A stretch of DNA of 64,000 nt from Helicobacter hepaticus ATCC 51449 (GTDB taxonomy: Bacteria; Campylobacterota; Campylobacteria; Campylobacterales; Helicobacteraceae). This document shows, piece after piece, positions 27,117 to 36,692 of this stretch (its first letter is position 1; each line of letters begins with the position of its first letter). The stretch covers positions 558,001 to 622,000 of the forward strand of contig NC_004917.1 of the NCBI RefSeq assembly GCF_000007905.1. The letters are read 5' to 3'. The position numbers and the translations under genes are program-made. Under the pieces are notes generated by a model. That model saw only the letters and a list, made by a program, of their open reading frames with translations. It was not told the DNA's origin and made no database searches.

Positions 27117-27122
27117 ATTATA
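27117..27122 (-). promoter_or_regulatory. -10 element of nrdB
   Basis: TATATAATTTCG on the minus strand contains TATAAT about 38 bases before the nrdB ATG. No NrdR box was recognised in the flanking bases. Confidence 0.5.
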
Positions 27123-27213
27123 TATTTTTACTCCTTGATTGAATGTTAAAATCCACAGGAAAAATCAAAAATATCGCGCCAAAACTATTAAAGATAAGAT
27201 TGCATAAAAGAAG

Positions 27214-27298
27214 TGGTGCGGGAAAGAGGACTTGAACCTCCACGCCTTGCGGCGCCAGATCCTAAGTCTGGTGCGTCTGCCAATTTCGCCATTCCCGC
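27214..27298 (-). tRNA. tRNA-Leu (anticodon TAG)
   Basis: Minus strand, 85 nt. The acceptor stem GCGGGAA pairs with TTCCCGC, CCA is encoded, and the anticodon stem CCAGA/TCTGG encloses CTTAGGA, giving TAG. It is the third tRNA-Leu of the window. Apart from this gene the stretch from 27080 to 27377 shows only the nrdB promoter. Confidence 0.95.
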
Positions 27299-27377
27299 AG
27301 CGTCATACCAAAAAAGATAATTCTCAAATGCCATAAAAGCAAGGCGCAGATTTTACTTCATTAATGTTTAAAATTTT

Positions 27378-29267
27378 CTAAATCCACTCTTTAATCTTAC
27401 TTACAAGATGGGGCGTATCCAAACCAAGAGACTGCTCTATAAGTGCAGTATTGCCGTGTGGGACAAATCTATCTTTAATTTCAAAGCTTTTTAGCTGCAC
27501 ATCTTTGATATTTTCTTCTGCCATAAACTCAAGGAGTGCGCTTGCAACACCACCCATATAATAACTATCGCTAAAAACACATATATGGGTATGCGTTTTA
27601 AACACCTCATTCAACATATGTTTATCAAGAGGTTTTACAAAACGCAAATCAAGTAAGCTTGGCTCATAACCCTCTGTGATTAAAGCTTGATACACTTTAT
27701 AAGCTCTACCTACACCATTACCATATCCCACAAGAAGAATTTTCTTACCTCTTTTTAACATCTCTGCTTGCCCTAGTACAAACTCATTTGAAACAAATAC
27801 ACCCTCCTCAAGCGTAAATGAACCACGTGGATATCGGAATGCACAAGGTGAATCATTATAGCGATAAGCAAAAGCTACTGCTTGTTGCAAACTTGCATTA
27901 TCACGCGGTGCAAAAAGCACCATATGAGGGATAGAACGCAAATAAGCAATATCAAACAATCCTTGATGAGTTTCACCATCTTCACCCACAATGCCTGCTC
28001 TATCAATGCAAAACCGCACGGGCAATCCCAAAATTCCTACATCGTGTATTATTTGGTCATAAGCGCGTTGTAAAAATGTTGAATATATTGCAACAAAAGG
28101 TTTAAATCCTTCTTTTGCTATTGCTGCCATTGAAGTAACCGCGTGAGCTTCACAAATTGCAACGTCCCAAAATCGCTGTGGATACTTTTCAATAAGCTTA
28201 TCTAAACCTGTTCCGCTTGGCATTGCAGCAGTTACACCAACCACTTTTTCATCAGTAAGGTAAGATTCTAAACTTTCAGAAAATACTGCTGTGGGCGATT
28301 GTGGAGCAGAACTTTTAAGTGAAGAACCCGTGCTTACATCAAAAGGACCAACTCCGTGCCAATGCTCAAATCTACCCTCTGCAATTTCATAACCCTTGCC
28401 TTTGAGCGTTTGAGCGTGAATAATGACAGGTTTTCTCATTTCTTTTGCTCTTTGTAATGTGGCGATTATAAGTTCAATATTATGTCCATCAATGGGACCA
28501 ACATAATCAAGCCCCAATTCTTCAAATAAAATACCTGGTGTAATAAGTTTGAGAGATTCTTCAAATCTTTTAGCAAGATAGGTAGCAGAATCGGGCATTT
28601 TTGTAAGCACTTTCTTAATCGTATCACGTATTTTTTGGTATATAGATGTTGTCAAAATCTGCGAAAGATAGTTACTAATTGCCCCAATAGGTTTAGAAAT
28701 ACTCATCTTATTATCGTTTAAAATAATAACCATAGGATATTTTTTATCACCTAATTCGTTGAGTGCCTCATATACAAGCCCTGCACTCATTGAACCATCA
28801 CCTATCATTACCACAGGCATACTTGCACTTCCCTTTAATGCTAACGCTTTTGCTGCACCAACCGCAAGAGAAATGGAAGTTGAGCTATGTCCAGCAATAA
28901 AATAATCACTAGGGGATTCTTTGGGATTACAAAACCCACTTAAACCACCAAATTGCCTTAAACTAGAAAAATCATTCCATCTTCCAGTGAGAAGTTTATG
29001 TGCATAAGCTTGATGAGAAACATCAAAGATAAAAGGATTTGTGTTTGCATCAAAGACTAAATGCATTCCTATAATCAAATCTACTGCGCCCAAAGTAGAA
29101 CTAAGATGACCACCATTAGAGCTTACAACCTCTAATATTCTATGACGAATACACGTAGCAAGCTCTTTAAGCTGCGTGGGAGAAAACTTACTCAAACTCT
29201 CAAAAGTGCTCTCTTGCTTTTGTATACGGGCTAAGAAATTTGCTACATCAAGCGTTTTGACTTCCAT
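27378..29267 (-). CDS. dxs: 1-deoxy-D-xylulose-5-phosphate synthase
   Basis: First enzyme of the MEP isoprenoid pathway, condensing pyruvate with glyceraldehyde 3-phosphate. From ATG 29267 (AGGGGA upstream) it has 629 residues; the longer version from 29369 invades fliH. The TPP motif is VVMIGDGSMSAGLVYEALNELG ending in NDNKMSI, the catalytic His region is HQAYAHKLLTGR, and the C-terminal transketolase domains include DRAGIVGEDGETHQG and FRYPRGS. It ends the flagellar run that starts at fliF. Confidence 0.95.
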   Translation of the reverse strand: MEVKTLDVANFLARIQKQESTFESLSKFSPTQLKELATCIRHRILEVVSSNGGHLSSTLGAVDLIIGMHLVFDANTNPFIFDVSHQAYAHKLLTGRWNDFSSLRQFGGLSGFCNPKESPSDYFIAGHSSTSISLAVGAAKALALKGSASMPVVMIGDGSMSAGLVYEALNELGDKKYPMVIILNDNKMSISKPIGAISNYLSQILTTSIYQKIRDTIKKVLTKMPDSATYLAKRFEESLKLITPGILFEELGLDYVGPIDGHNIELIIATLQRAKEMRKPVIIHAQTLKGKGYEIAEGRFEHWHGVGPFDVSTGSSLKSSAPQSPTAVFSESLESYLTDEKVVGVTAAMPSGTGLDKLIEKYPQRFWDVAICEAHAVTSMAAIAKEGFKPFVAIYSTFLQRAYDQIIHDVGILGLPVRFCIDRAGIVGEDGETHQGLFDIAYLRSIPHMVLFAPRDNASLQQAVAFAYRYNDSPCAFRYPRGSFTLEEGVFVSNEFVLGQAEMLKRGKKILLVGYGNGVGRAYKVYQALITEGYEPSLLDLRFVKPLDKHMLNEVFKTHTHICVFSDSYYMGGVASALLEFMAEENIKDVQLKSFEIKDRFVPHGNTALIEQSLGLDTPHLVSKIKEWI

Positions 29268-29292
29268 CTCTCTTTCCCCTCTTAATTTTGTC

Positions 29293-30126
29293 CTAATCAC
29301 GCATATTTTCAAGCACAGATTGTTTAAGATTCTTATAACGCGACATAATTGTGCCATCAATGTTACCATTATCGCTCACAATCACTACACCCCCGAGTGA
29401 TACAGCGCTATCAGAGATAAGTTCAACTTTCGCATTATCCTTAAGCTGTTCTTTTAAAAAAAGATAATCACTTGGATTGACTTTAATTTTAATATTTGTT
29501 GCGTCCATAATAGAATTAAGCAACTCTTTTGTCAAATTCAATGCAATTTTTTGAGAATTTTCACTCACTTCGTTGATAATTACTTCTTTTGCAATATCGA
29601 CTGAAATAGCACTTAGTTCTTTTTCCAAATCTTCTAGATGCTTTTGGCTTGTTTTAAGCGCATTTTCAAGCGTAATAATAGAATCTACCAAAGCTTTTTT
29701 TTGTGCGCTCACTTCAGCAAATAAATCCTCTTTTGCTTTCTCCTCTGCCTCTCTAAAACCATCTTTATAGCCATCTTCACGCGCACTTACAACGCGTTGT
29801 TCGCTTTCTACTTGGAGTTTTTCAAACTGAATTTGTAGCTTTGCAAGTGAGCCGGAAAGCTCATCTGTTTTTTGTAATAAACGCTCGACAAGCTCTTGCT
29901 CAAGTGTTGCAATTTTTTGCGCATTACTTTGTATATTTTGAGAGAGCTCATTTGCCTCATCTTGCGGTATTTTTGGTGCAAGTGTTTCTATATGAGCAGA
30001 GGCAGAAGCGATTTCTTTGCTCGATTCTATCATCTCATTTGTGATGCTTTTAAATTCATATTTTTTAATATTATGATTTTTAAGTCGCTCTTGTCCAATA
30101 ATGTTTTCTTGATTAAGCAATGACAT
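29293..30126 (-). CDS. fliH: Flagellar assembly protein FliH
   Basis: Negative regulator and linker of the export ATPase FliI. The 277 residues contain a long coiled coil (about 60-200) and a region EDGYKDGFREAEEKAKED near residue 125, a piece of the FliH GxxxG-like helix. The C-terminal FliH domain has VNPSDYLFLKEQL. It overlaps the end of fliG by 14 bases, and gene order fliF-fliG-fliH-dxs matches H. pylori as recalled. Confidence 0.9.
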   Translation of the reverse strand: MSLLNQENIIGQERLKNHNIKKYEFKSITNEMIESSKEIASASAHIETLAPKIPQDEANELSQNIQSNAQKIATLEQELVERLLQKTDELSGSLAKLQIQFEKLQVESEQRVVSAREDGYKDGFREAEEKAKEDLFAEVSAQKKALVDSIITLENALKTSQKHLEDLEKELSAISVDIAKEVIINEVSENSQKIALNLTKELLNSIMDATNIKIKVNPSDYLFLKEQLKDNAKVELISDSAVSLGGVVIVSDNGNIDGTIMSRYKNLKQSVLENMRD

Positions 30127-31144
30127 CGTCTTGTTCTCCTAGTTGGACTAAACCTTGCTCTGAAAGGGTTTGGACTACCTCAACAATTTTTCTTTGTGCA
30201 TTTTCTACATCACGCACTTTTACAGCTCCAAGGAACTGCATTTCCTCCATAAACTGCTCACTCGCACGTTGAGACATATTGCCCATAAACTTCTGTTTTA
30301 AATCATCAGGAGCAGATTTAAGAGCAAGGGTAAGATCCTTTTTATCAGCAATTTTAAGAATCTCTCTAATAGCGTTATTATCAAGTTTTGAAATATCTTC
30401 AAAAGTAAACATCATCTCTTTAATTTCAATAGCTAACTGCTCATCAATTTGCTCAATATGTGAAAGTGTCGCTTTTGCAGCTTTTTGTCCCAATCTGTTG
30501 AAAATTTCCGCAACGGAACGTGTGCCACCCACTTCAACCTTGTAACTTGTAAGAGATTCAAGTTTATTTTCAAGCACTGCACTTACGCGCTTAACAACAC
30601 TTGGCGAAATATCCCCAAGGTTTGCCATACGAATAGCTACCTCTGCACGCAAATCATCAGAGAAATAACTCAATGTCTCTGCTGCTCCACTTGCGTCCAT
30701 ATGCGCAAGAATAAGAGCAATCGTTTGGGGATGTTCATTGATAATAAAATCTGCAAGTTGCTGTGGGCGAATTTTGGAGAGATAGGCAAAGTTTTTTTGA
30801 GATTGCATTGTTTTGGCAAGTTTATCCAAAATTGCCTTTGCAGCATCAGGTCCAAGAGCTTTAATCAATAAATCACGAGCATAATCTATACCACCTGTGC
30901 TAATATATTGATTAGACTGAAAAATGACATAAAACTCTTCTAAAACGGCTGCGCCAATAGTTTTATCCATTCCACCCAGCTGTGCAATTTGTTTACTGAT
31001 TTCAGTAATTGCATCAATATCAAGATGATGAAAAATTTCAGAAGTAATTTCATCACCTAATTGCATCAATAAGATAGCAATTTTTTCTGCCATTGAAAGC
31101 TCATCATATTGTGCTCTTTGACGAGGACTAAGTGTGATTGCCAT
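30113..31144 (-). CDS. fliG: Flagellar motor switch protein FliG
   Basis: C-ring protein that transmits torque from the stator. The 343 residues show the N-terminal FliF-binding part, the middle domain with EHPQTIALILAHMD (EHPQ motif, about residues 136-149), and the C-terminal torque helix with charged residues (FTFEDISKLDNNAIREILK and DDLKQKFMGNMSQRA). It lies 15 bases after fliF. Confidence 0.96.
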   Translation of the reverse strand: MAITLSPRQRAQYDELSMAEKIAILLMQLGDEITSEIFHHLDIDAITEISKQIAQLGGMDKTIGAAVLEEFYVIFQSNQYISTGGIDYARDLLIKALGPDAAKAILDKLAKTMQSQKNFAYLSKIRPQQLADFIINEHPQTIALILAHMDASGAAETLSYFSDDLRAEVAIRMANLGDISPSVVKRVSAVLENKLESLTSYKVEVGGTRSVAEIFNRLGQKAAKATLSHIEQIDEQLAIEIKEMMFTFEDISKLDNNAIREILKIADKKDLTLALKSAPDDLKQKFMGNMSQRASEQFMEEMQFLGAVKVRDVENAQRKIVEVVQTLSEQGLVQLGEQDDVIA

Positions 31145-31159
31145 ATTTACTCCTTATAG

Positions 31160-32872
31160 TTATTTATGACCAATACCTTCGGTAATATCAAGCTCATCTT
31201 TAATTAATGTTTGAAACAACGAAGCTATTTCTTGAGGACGCTCTGAAATAACATTACGCATTTTTTCAAGCAATACTTCATATTTGATATTATCTTCATC
31301 AAGCCCAGAGCTCAAACCAAGCTGGTCTTCTACACGTTTTCTTAATTCACTGAATTTATTTAAATCATCATCATCATCATCAATTTGCATAAGAGATTCT
31401 ATATCATCATCTTCCTCTTCTTGCACTTCAAGCATACGCTCTGCAAATGGTGCAACAATTTTTTTGTAAAATACAAGGAGAATTACCGCAACAATAACAT
31501 ATTTTAACAATGGCATAAACGGACTAAGATATCGCTCTACTTTATCAGAGAAAGCCTCCCAAGCATCTTTTGGACGATAATCGAGCTGTGTATTCCTAAA
31601 GGGCATATTAATCACTTCAACTTGATCGCCTCGTGCCTCGTTATAACCAATTGCTTTTTTTACACCTTCTAAAAATTTGTCCATATCTTCTTGAGAACGA
31701 GGAGAATATTCTAAACGTGTCTCACCATCTTCACCTACGACTTCTTCATAAGTCCCATCAATCATTACAGAAGCACTTACTCGCTTTAAAACTCCATAAT
31801 GTTCCGAAATACTACTCACTTTTTTACCAATCTCGTTATTTTGAACAACTTCGCTTTCTTTCTCCCATTCCATCATTTCATCATCTTTTAATCCCTGCAC
31901 AGGACCAATATTACTTACCACTCCTGGAACACCCCCAATTTGTGGTGGACGGAATCCTTTTCGTTCTTTTTCATACTCTCTAATACCTCGTATAACAGGG
32001 TTTTGGTCAAATTCTTCTTGAGTAGAATTACGCACACTAAAATCATAATCCATCGTTACTTGTGCTTGCACACCATCTCCCACACTTGGTTGCAAAAATT
32101 TGATAATCTTCGCCTCCATAGCATTCTCTGCGGCTTGTTGATATCGTCTTTGAAAGGCTGCTTTCTTCGCTAAAACCCCTTGTAACGCTGCTTCATCCTC
32201 TTCGCCAAGCAATTCGCCCTCTTGATTGATAATTTTAACATTCTCCGGAGTCAAACGTTCTACTGCTGCAGCAACAAGATGTTTAACACCAATAACTTGC
32301 TCGGTTGAAAGAAACATATTATCGCGCACTGTGAGCTTAACAGAAGCAGATGGCGGATGTCCGCCTTGAACAAAAAGTGATTCCTTGGGCATTGAGATAT
32401 TCACAATTGCTTTTTCGATAGGACGCAAACTCTCAATAGTCCTTGCAAGCTCATTTTGCTTAGCAATGAGATATTTCATATCTTGGGTAAAAGGTGTCTC
32501 TCCTACAGGACTTTCAAGTAAAATATCAAAACCTACATTTTTACTTGTCTTGGGTAGTCCAAGCGAACCAAGTGTAATGCGTTGCTCATAAACATTATCT
32601 TTTGGCACCATAATGATATTATCTTGAGGTATTTTATATGGGATTTTATCTTGTTGGAGCTTTTGTAATATCAATGCGCTATCTTCTGCGCTTAAATTAC
32701 TAAAAAGCACCTCATAATTTTCATACTCATTTTTTGTTTCTACCTTAAAGAGAACAAGATAAGTTAAAAAACTAATAAGCACAACAAAAGTTGTAAGGAT
32801 AATAATTCGCTGTTTCTTATTAAGCTTATTTAACACTCGAGCAATTTGTTCAAAAATCAGTCTTAAATCCAC
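31160..32872 (-). CDS. fliF: Flagellar MS-ring protein FliF
   Basis: Forms the MS ring on which the basal body and export gate assemble. 570 residues: a transmembrane helix at about 25-45, ring-building motifs (YEVLFSNLSAEDSALI, ARTIESLRPIEKAIVNISMP), a second transmembrane helix at about 450-470, and a cytoplasmic C-terminus that binds FliG. Between the last helix and the FliG-binding tail is a very acidic stretch (EEEDDD and a run of six Asp) encoded by consecutive GAT codons. It lies directly downstream of hisC. Confidence 0.95.
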   Translation of the reverse strand: MDLRLIFEQIARVLNKLNKKQRIIILTTFVVLISFLTYLVLFKVETKNEYENYEVLFSNLSAEDSALILQKLQQDKIPYKIPQDNIIMVPKDNVYEQRITLGSLGLPKTSKNVGFDILLESPVGETPFTQDMKYLIAKQNELARTIESLRPIEKAIVNISMPKESLFVQGGHPPSASVKLTVRDNMFLSTEQVIGVKHLVAAAVERLTPENVKIINQEGELLGEEDEAALQGVLAKKAAFQRRYQQAAENAMEAKIIKFLQPSVGDGVQAQVTMDYDFSVRNSTQEEFDQNPVIRGIREYEKERKGFRPPQIGGVPGVVSNIGPVQGLKDDEMMEWEKESEVVQNNEIGKKVSSISEHYGVLKRVSASVMIDGTYEEVVGEDGETRLEYSPRSQEDMDKFLEGVKKAIGYNEARGDQVEVINMPFRNTQLDYRPKDAWEAFSDKVERYLSPFMPLLKYVIVAVILLVFYKKIVAPFAERMLEVQEEEDDDIESLMQIDDDDDDLNKFSELRKRVEDQLGLSSGLDEDNIKYEVLLEKMRNVISERPQEIASLFQTLIKDELDITEGIGHK

Positions 32873-32881
32873 GAATATCCC

Positions 32882-33994
32882 TTAGTTATGAATTTGTAAA
32901 TATGCTTTTATGAGTTCAAATACGCGTGTATTCTGCTCTGCTCTACCAATTGTTATCCGAAAAGCATTCAATCCATAAGAGCGTAGATTACGCACTATTA
33001 AACCATTTTGCAATAACCAATCACATAAATGCGAAGATTCTATATGCGAATGCAAAAATGTAATAAAATTCCCATATGAAGGGATAAATGTAAATCCCAT
33101 TTCATTAGCAAATGCTTCGTATCTTGCCATTTCAATAGCATTATTTTTTATACACTCACTCACAAACACTTGGTCTTTTAATGCAATAAGAGCAGCTTGT
33201 AAGCTAAGTGTAGTAACATTAAAGGGTGGGCGCACTTTATAAAGCATAGAAATAATATGCTCACTTGCAATACCATAACCCACACGCATACCACCCAAAC
33301 CATATACTTTTGAGAATGTTCCTAGATAAATCACATTACTAAAACGCTCTATAAGCTGCTTGGGATTAATAGCCTTTGCCTTATCTTTATAAGCTGCAAA
33401 CTCCTGATATGCGCCATCAACAATTACAAGTGTATCCTTATCCACTGCTTGTATAAATTGCTCAATAGCCGCTGCATCTAAACATTCACCCAAAGGATTA
33501 TTTGGTGCACATAAAAACACTGCACTTATATGTTTTCTTTCTTTTTCGCTTTGATAGAGTTGAAAAAACTCCTCTAAAATATGTTCATCACTTGGTGTTT
33601 TAGAAATCTCTACACCAGCAAGTTTCGCATATACCTCATACATAGCAAAAGTCGTTTTAGCCATAAGCACCTGTGCATTGTGATGATTGAGCGCCTGCAT
33701 ACAAAATTCAATGATTTGGTCGCTTCCTGCACCAATAATAATATGTTTAGATTCTACATCAAAATGCGAGGCTAGGGCATTTTTAAGCTCATACATAGAA
33801 TCATCAGGATACAAAAAAGCTTTATGGGCATTTTTTTGAAGAGATTCTACTACTTGAGCAGATGTTCCATAAGGATTCTCATTACTGCCAAGTTTAATAA
33901 TATCCTCTGGCTTAATCCCATACTCACGCACGACAAGCTCTATTGGCTTCCCTGCCTCATAAGTTACAATTTGCTTCAATGCGCTCCGAAACAC
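32882..33994 (-). CDS. hisC: Histidinol-phosphate aminotransferase
   Basis: PLP enzyme of histidine synthesis, 370 residues. It shows LGSNENPYG (about 37-45), the substrate loop CAPNNPLGECL, and the PLP-lysine motif YLGTFSKVYGLGGMRVGYG with Lys near residue 226. Members may also transaminate aromatic acids. It stands nine bases upstream of fliF on the same strand, an amino-acid gene heading a flagellar run. Confidence 0.92.
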   Translation of the reverse strand: MFRSALKQIVTYEAGKPIELVVREYGIKPEDIIKLGSNENPYGTSAQVVESLQKNAHKAFLYPDDSMYELKNALASHFDVESKHIIIGAGSDQIIEFCMQALNHHNAQVLMAKTTFAMYEVYAKLAGVEISKTPSDEHILEEFFQLYQSEKERKHISAVFLCAPNNPLGECLDAAAIEQFIQAVDKDTLVIVDGAYQEFAAYKDKAKAINPKQLIERFSNVIYLGTFSKVYGLGGMRVGYGIASEHIISMLYKVRPPFNVTTLSLQAALIALKDQVFVSECIKNNAIEMARYEAFANEMGFTFIPSYGNFITFLHSHIESSHLCDWLLQNGLIVRNLRSYGLNAFRITIGRAEQNTRVFELIKAYLQIHN

Positions 33995-34186
33995 TTCTGT
34001 ATCACCTCTTATCCATAACTTGGTTTTAACTCATCAAAAAAATGGTTTATTTTATCTTAAAATATTTATAAGTTTCTTTAAAATCATATCTTTTGGCTTG
34101 TAACGAAAATTTGCTACAATTTACTAAAATATATCAAGAATAACCGACATTGATAAAAACTCTAAGATTTAAGGGGTCATTCCAAG

Positions 34187-35635
34187 ATGCAAACACTACA
34201 CAATAAACATATTTTAGAAATTACACATATTTTTCGCGAATATGATATTCGTGGTATTTTCGGTGATGACCTCACGCACGAAGTTGTATGTGGCATAGGG
34301 CAACTACTTGGAGAATATATTATAGAATCTAAACTGCCTCCTTGCATATATATTGGCTATGATGCACGCACACATTCGCCTACTCTTCTTACGTGGCTTG
34401 CGGAAGGTTTTGCATCAACAGGTATTGAAGTTTATGATCTTGGACTTATCCCTACTCCTGTGGCATACTTTGCAACCTTTAACACCATAGATTCTATCAC
34501 TTGTCCTCATTCTGTAATGATTACAGGCTCACACAATCCGCCTCAATACAATGGCTTTAAAATTACCATTAATCAAACACCTTTTTATGGAGAGCAAATC
34601 CGTGCTCTTGGGACAAAACTCACTACGTTGCTCAATCAACAAAATAAACACAATATTCTCCCAAATACACATCAAAATAAAACATATACAAAAATTAACG
34701 CTCTTGGGGCATATATAGATTATTTGACGCGAGCATTTGCCTCCCTTGAGAATTTTCCCTATCTTATTGCTGTAGATTGTGGCAACGGCGTGGGTGGTAT
34801 AGGTATAAAAAAAATTTTAGAAAATCTTAATATTAACTATACACCACTTTTTTTTGAACCAGATGGCACTTTTCCCAATCATCACCCAGACCCAAGCGAG
34901 GAAAAAAATCTCATTGCACTTAAAGACAAAATGAAATCGGATTCTATACCGATTGGAATTGCCTTTGATGGAGATGCTGATAGACTTGCACTTTTAACAA
35001 CTCATTATAATTATAAAGGCGATGAACTTGCTATTCTTTTTGCGCAAGAGATGAAAAGACGCTTTTTAAGTCCTGTCGTCATTGGCGAAGTCAAATGTTC
35101 GCAAGTGATGTATGACGAAATCAACAAAATCGGCAAAGCAATAATGTATAAAACAGGACATAGTAACCTTAAAGTCAAGCTTAAAGAGCTCAATGCACAT
35201 CTTGCAGCAGAAATGAGTGGGCATCTCTTCTTTAATGACCGATATTTTGGCTATGATGATGCAATTTATGCTTCACTTAGAGCTTTAGAGTTGTTTTTGC
35301 ACTATACACCAAAGGAACTAGAAGCTACTATCAATGCTCTACCTCATCTTTACAGCACAGACGAAGAGAAGATTTCTACCACAGAGGAAGAGAAATTCAC
35401 TCTTATTCACACCCTTGGTGAGGCATTAAAAAACCCTCCTGCTGATTTCCCTTCCATTAAAGATATTATCAGCATTGATGGATTGCGTGTAATATTTGAA
35501 AATGGCTGGGGACTCATAAGGGCAAGTAATACTACACCTGTGCTTGTTACACGTTTTGAAGCTATAAGCAAAGAAGAATGCGAATCTTATAAAACTCATT
35601 TACTTGCTCTTCTGAAAAATTGTCAAAAAACATAA
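34187..35635 (+). CDS. algC: Phosphomannomutase/phosphoglucomutase (AlgC type)
   Basis: Interconverts hexose 1- and 6-phosphates, feeding GDP-sugar and LPS synthesis. The N-terminus IFREYDIRGIFGDDLT matches the AlgC family. The phosphoserine loop is MITGSHNPPQYNG (about residues 109-121), the metal site FDGDADRLA (about 263-271), and the C-terminal phosphate-binding loop RASNTTPVLVTRFEA. It is 482 residues, about 20 longer than usual. It starts a plus-strand run with pyrC, nine bases downstream. Confidence 0.88.
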   Translation: MQTLHNKHILEITHIFREYDIRGIFGDDLTHEVVCGIGQLLGEYIIESKLPPCIYIGYDARTHSPTLLTWLAEGFASTGIEVYDLGLIPTPVAYFATFNTIDSITCPHSVMITGSHNPPQYNGFKITINQTPFYGEQIRALGTKLTTLLNQQNKHNILPNTHQNKTYTKINALGAYIDYLTRAFASLENFPYLIAVDCGNGVGGIGIKKILENLNINYTPLFFEPDGTFPNHHPDPSEEKNLIALKDKMKSDSIPIGIAFDGDADRLALLTTHYNYKGDELAILFAQEMKRRFLSPVVIGEVKCSQVMYDEINKIGKAIMYKTGHSNLKVKLKELNAHLAAEMSGHLFFNDRYFGYDDAIYASLRALELFLHYTPKELEATINALPHLYSTDEEKISTTEEEKFTLIHTLGEALKNPPADFPSIKDIISIDGLRVIFENGWGLIRASNTTPVLVTRFEAISKEECESYKTHLLALLKNCQKT

Positions 35636-35644
35636 GGACAAGCT

Positions 35645-36676
35645 ATGCCACAAACATTACAACTCACAAACCCTATGGATATGCATCTTCATTTGCGCGA
35701 GGGAGAAATGCTTAGTGCTATCTTGCCTTTTAGTGCAAATCCTTTTAGTGCTGCTGTTGTTATGCCAAATCTTAAAACCCCTATTACCACTACTGCACAA
35801 GCTCTTGCATACAAAAGGCAGATTCTATCACTTTGTTCTACATCATTTGAACCACTTATGAGTATTTTTCTTACTCCAGACCTTGACAAACAAGAACTTA
35901 TACGTGCTAAAGAAGCAGGCATTCATATTCTTAAACTTTATCCTAAGGGCTCAACTACGGGAAGTGAGAAGGGCGTTAAAGAGATGTTATGCGAAAAGAC
36001 ACTTCATATCTTTGAGATTGCTCAAGAATTAGGCTTTATTCTCTCCATACACGGCGAGAGTAATGGCTTTTGTATGGAAAGAGAATATGAATTTTTGCCT
36101 ATTTTTGCCCATATTGCACAACATTTCCCTCGTCTTCGCATAATCATTGAGCATATGAGCGATAGGCGTAGTCTTGAGTTGATTGAACAATACCCAAATC
36201 TCTATGCTACACTTACATTACATCACATTACTATGAATCTTGATGACGTGCTTGGTGGGGGGATTAATCCTCATCACTTCTGCAAACCTATGCTTAAAAC
36301 CAAAAAAGACCAACAAGCCTTGCTGCAAGCTGCTCTAAATGCTCACCCAAAAGTAAGTTTTGGGTCGGATTCTGCGCCTCATTTAGAATCTGCAAAACTT
36401 AACTCCAAAGGTGCAGCGGGGATTTTTTCTGCCCCTATTTTACTCCCAGCCCTTGCTGAAGTTTTTGCATTTCATAACGCCCTTGATTGCTTGCAAACAT
36501 TTATAAGCAATAGGGCTATCGCGAACTACAAGCTAAAGCATTTTCCGATTAAAACCATCACGCTTGAGCGTGTGGAAAATCCAGTGCCTCCTTACATTAA
36601 TACACCTCTTGGGCATATTATACCACTCCGAGCGCAAACAAATCTCTCTTGGCGCATTAAAGAGGAAAATAGATGA
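35645..36676 (+). CDS. pyrC: Dihydroorotase, class II
   Basis: Zinc enzyme of pyrimidine synthesis. The N-terminal zinc ligands are DMHLHLREG (residues about 12-20), the carbamylated lysine lies in ILKLYPKGSTT (about residue 98), further His ligands in SIHGES and EHMSDR, and the catalytic Asp in FGSDSAPH. The length of 343 residues fits the E. coli-type class. It converges on hemW. Confidence 0.94.
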   Translation: MPQTLQLTNPMDMHLHLREGEMLSAILPFSANPFSAAVVMPNLKTPITTTAQALAYKRQILSLCSTSFEPLMSIFLTPDLDKQELIRAKEAGIHILKLYPKGSTTGSEKGVKEMLCEKTLHIFEIAQELGFILSIHGESNGFCMEREYEFLPIFAHIAQHFPRLRIIIEHMSDRRSLELIEQYPNLYATLTLHHITMNLDDVLGGGINPHHFCKPMLKTKKDQQALLQAALNAHPKVSFGSDSAPHLESAKLNSKGAAGIFSAPILLPALAEVFAFHNALDCLQTFISNRAIANYKLKHFPIKTITLERVENPVPPYINTPLGHIIPLRAQTNLSWRIKEENR

Positions 36677-36692
36677 GAAATAAATGCAGCAC

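Noticed and set aside
33995-34186. Regulatory structure between hisC and the phosphohexomutase gene
   Set aside because: AT-rich divergent spacer with a TACAAT near 34114; no palindrome or conserved motif was noticed.
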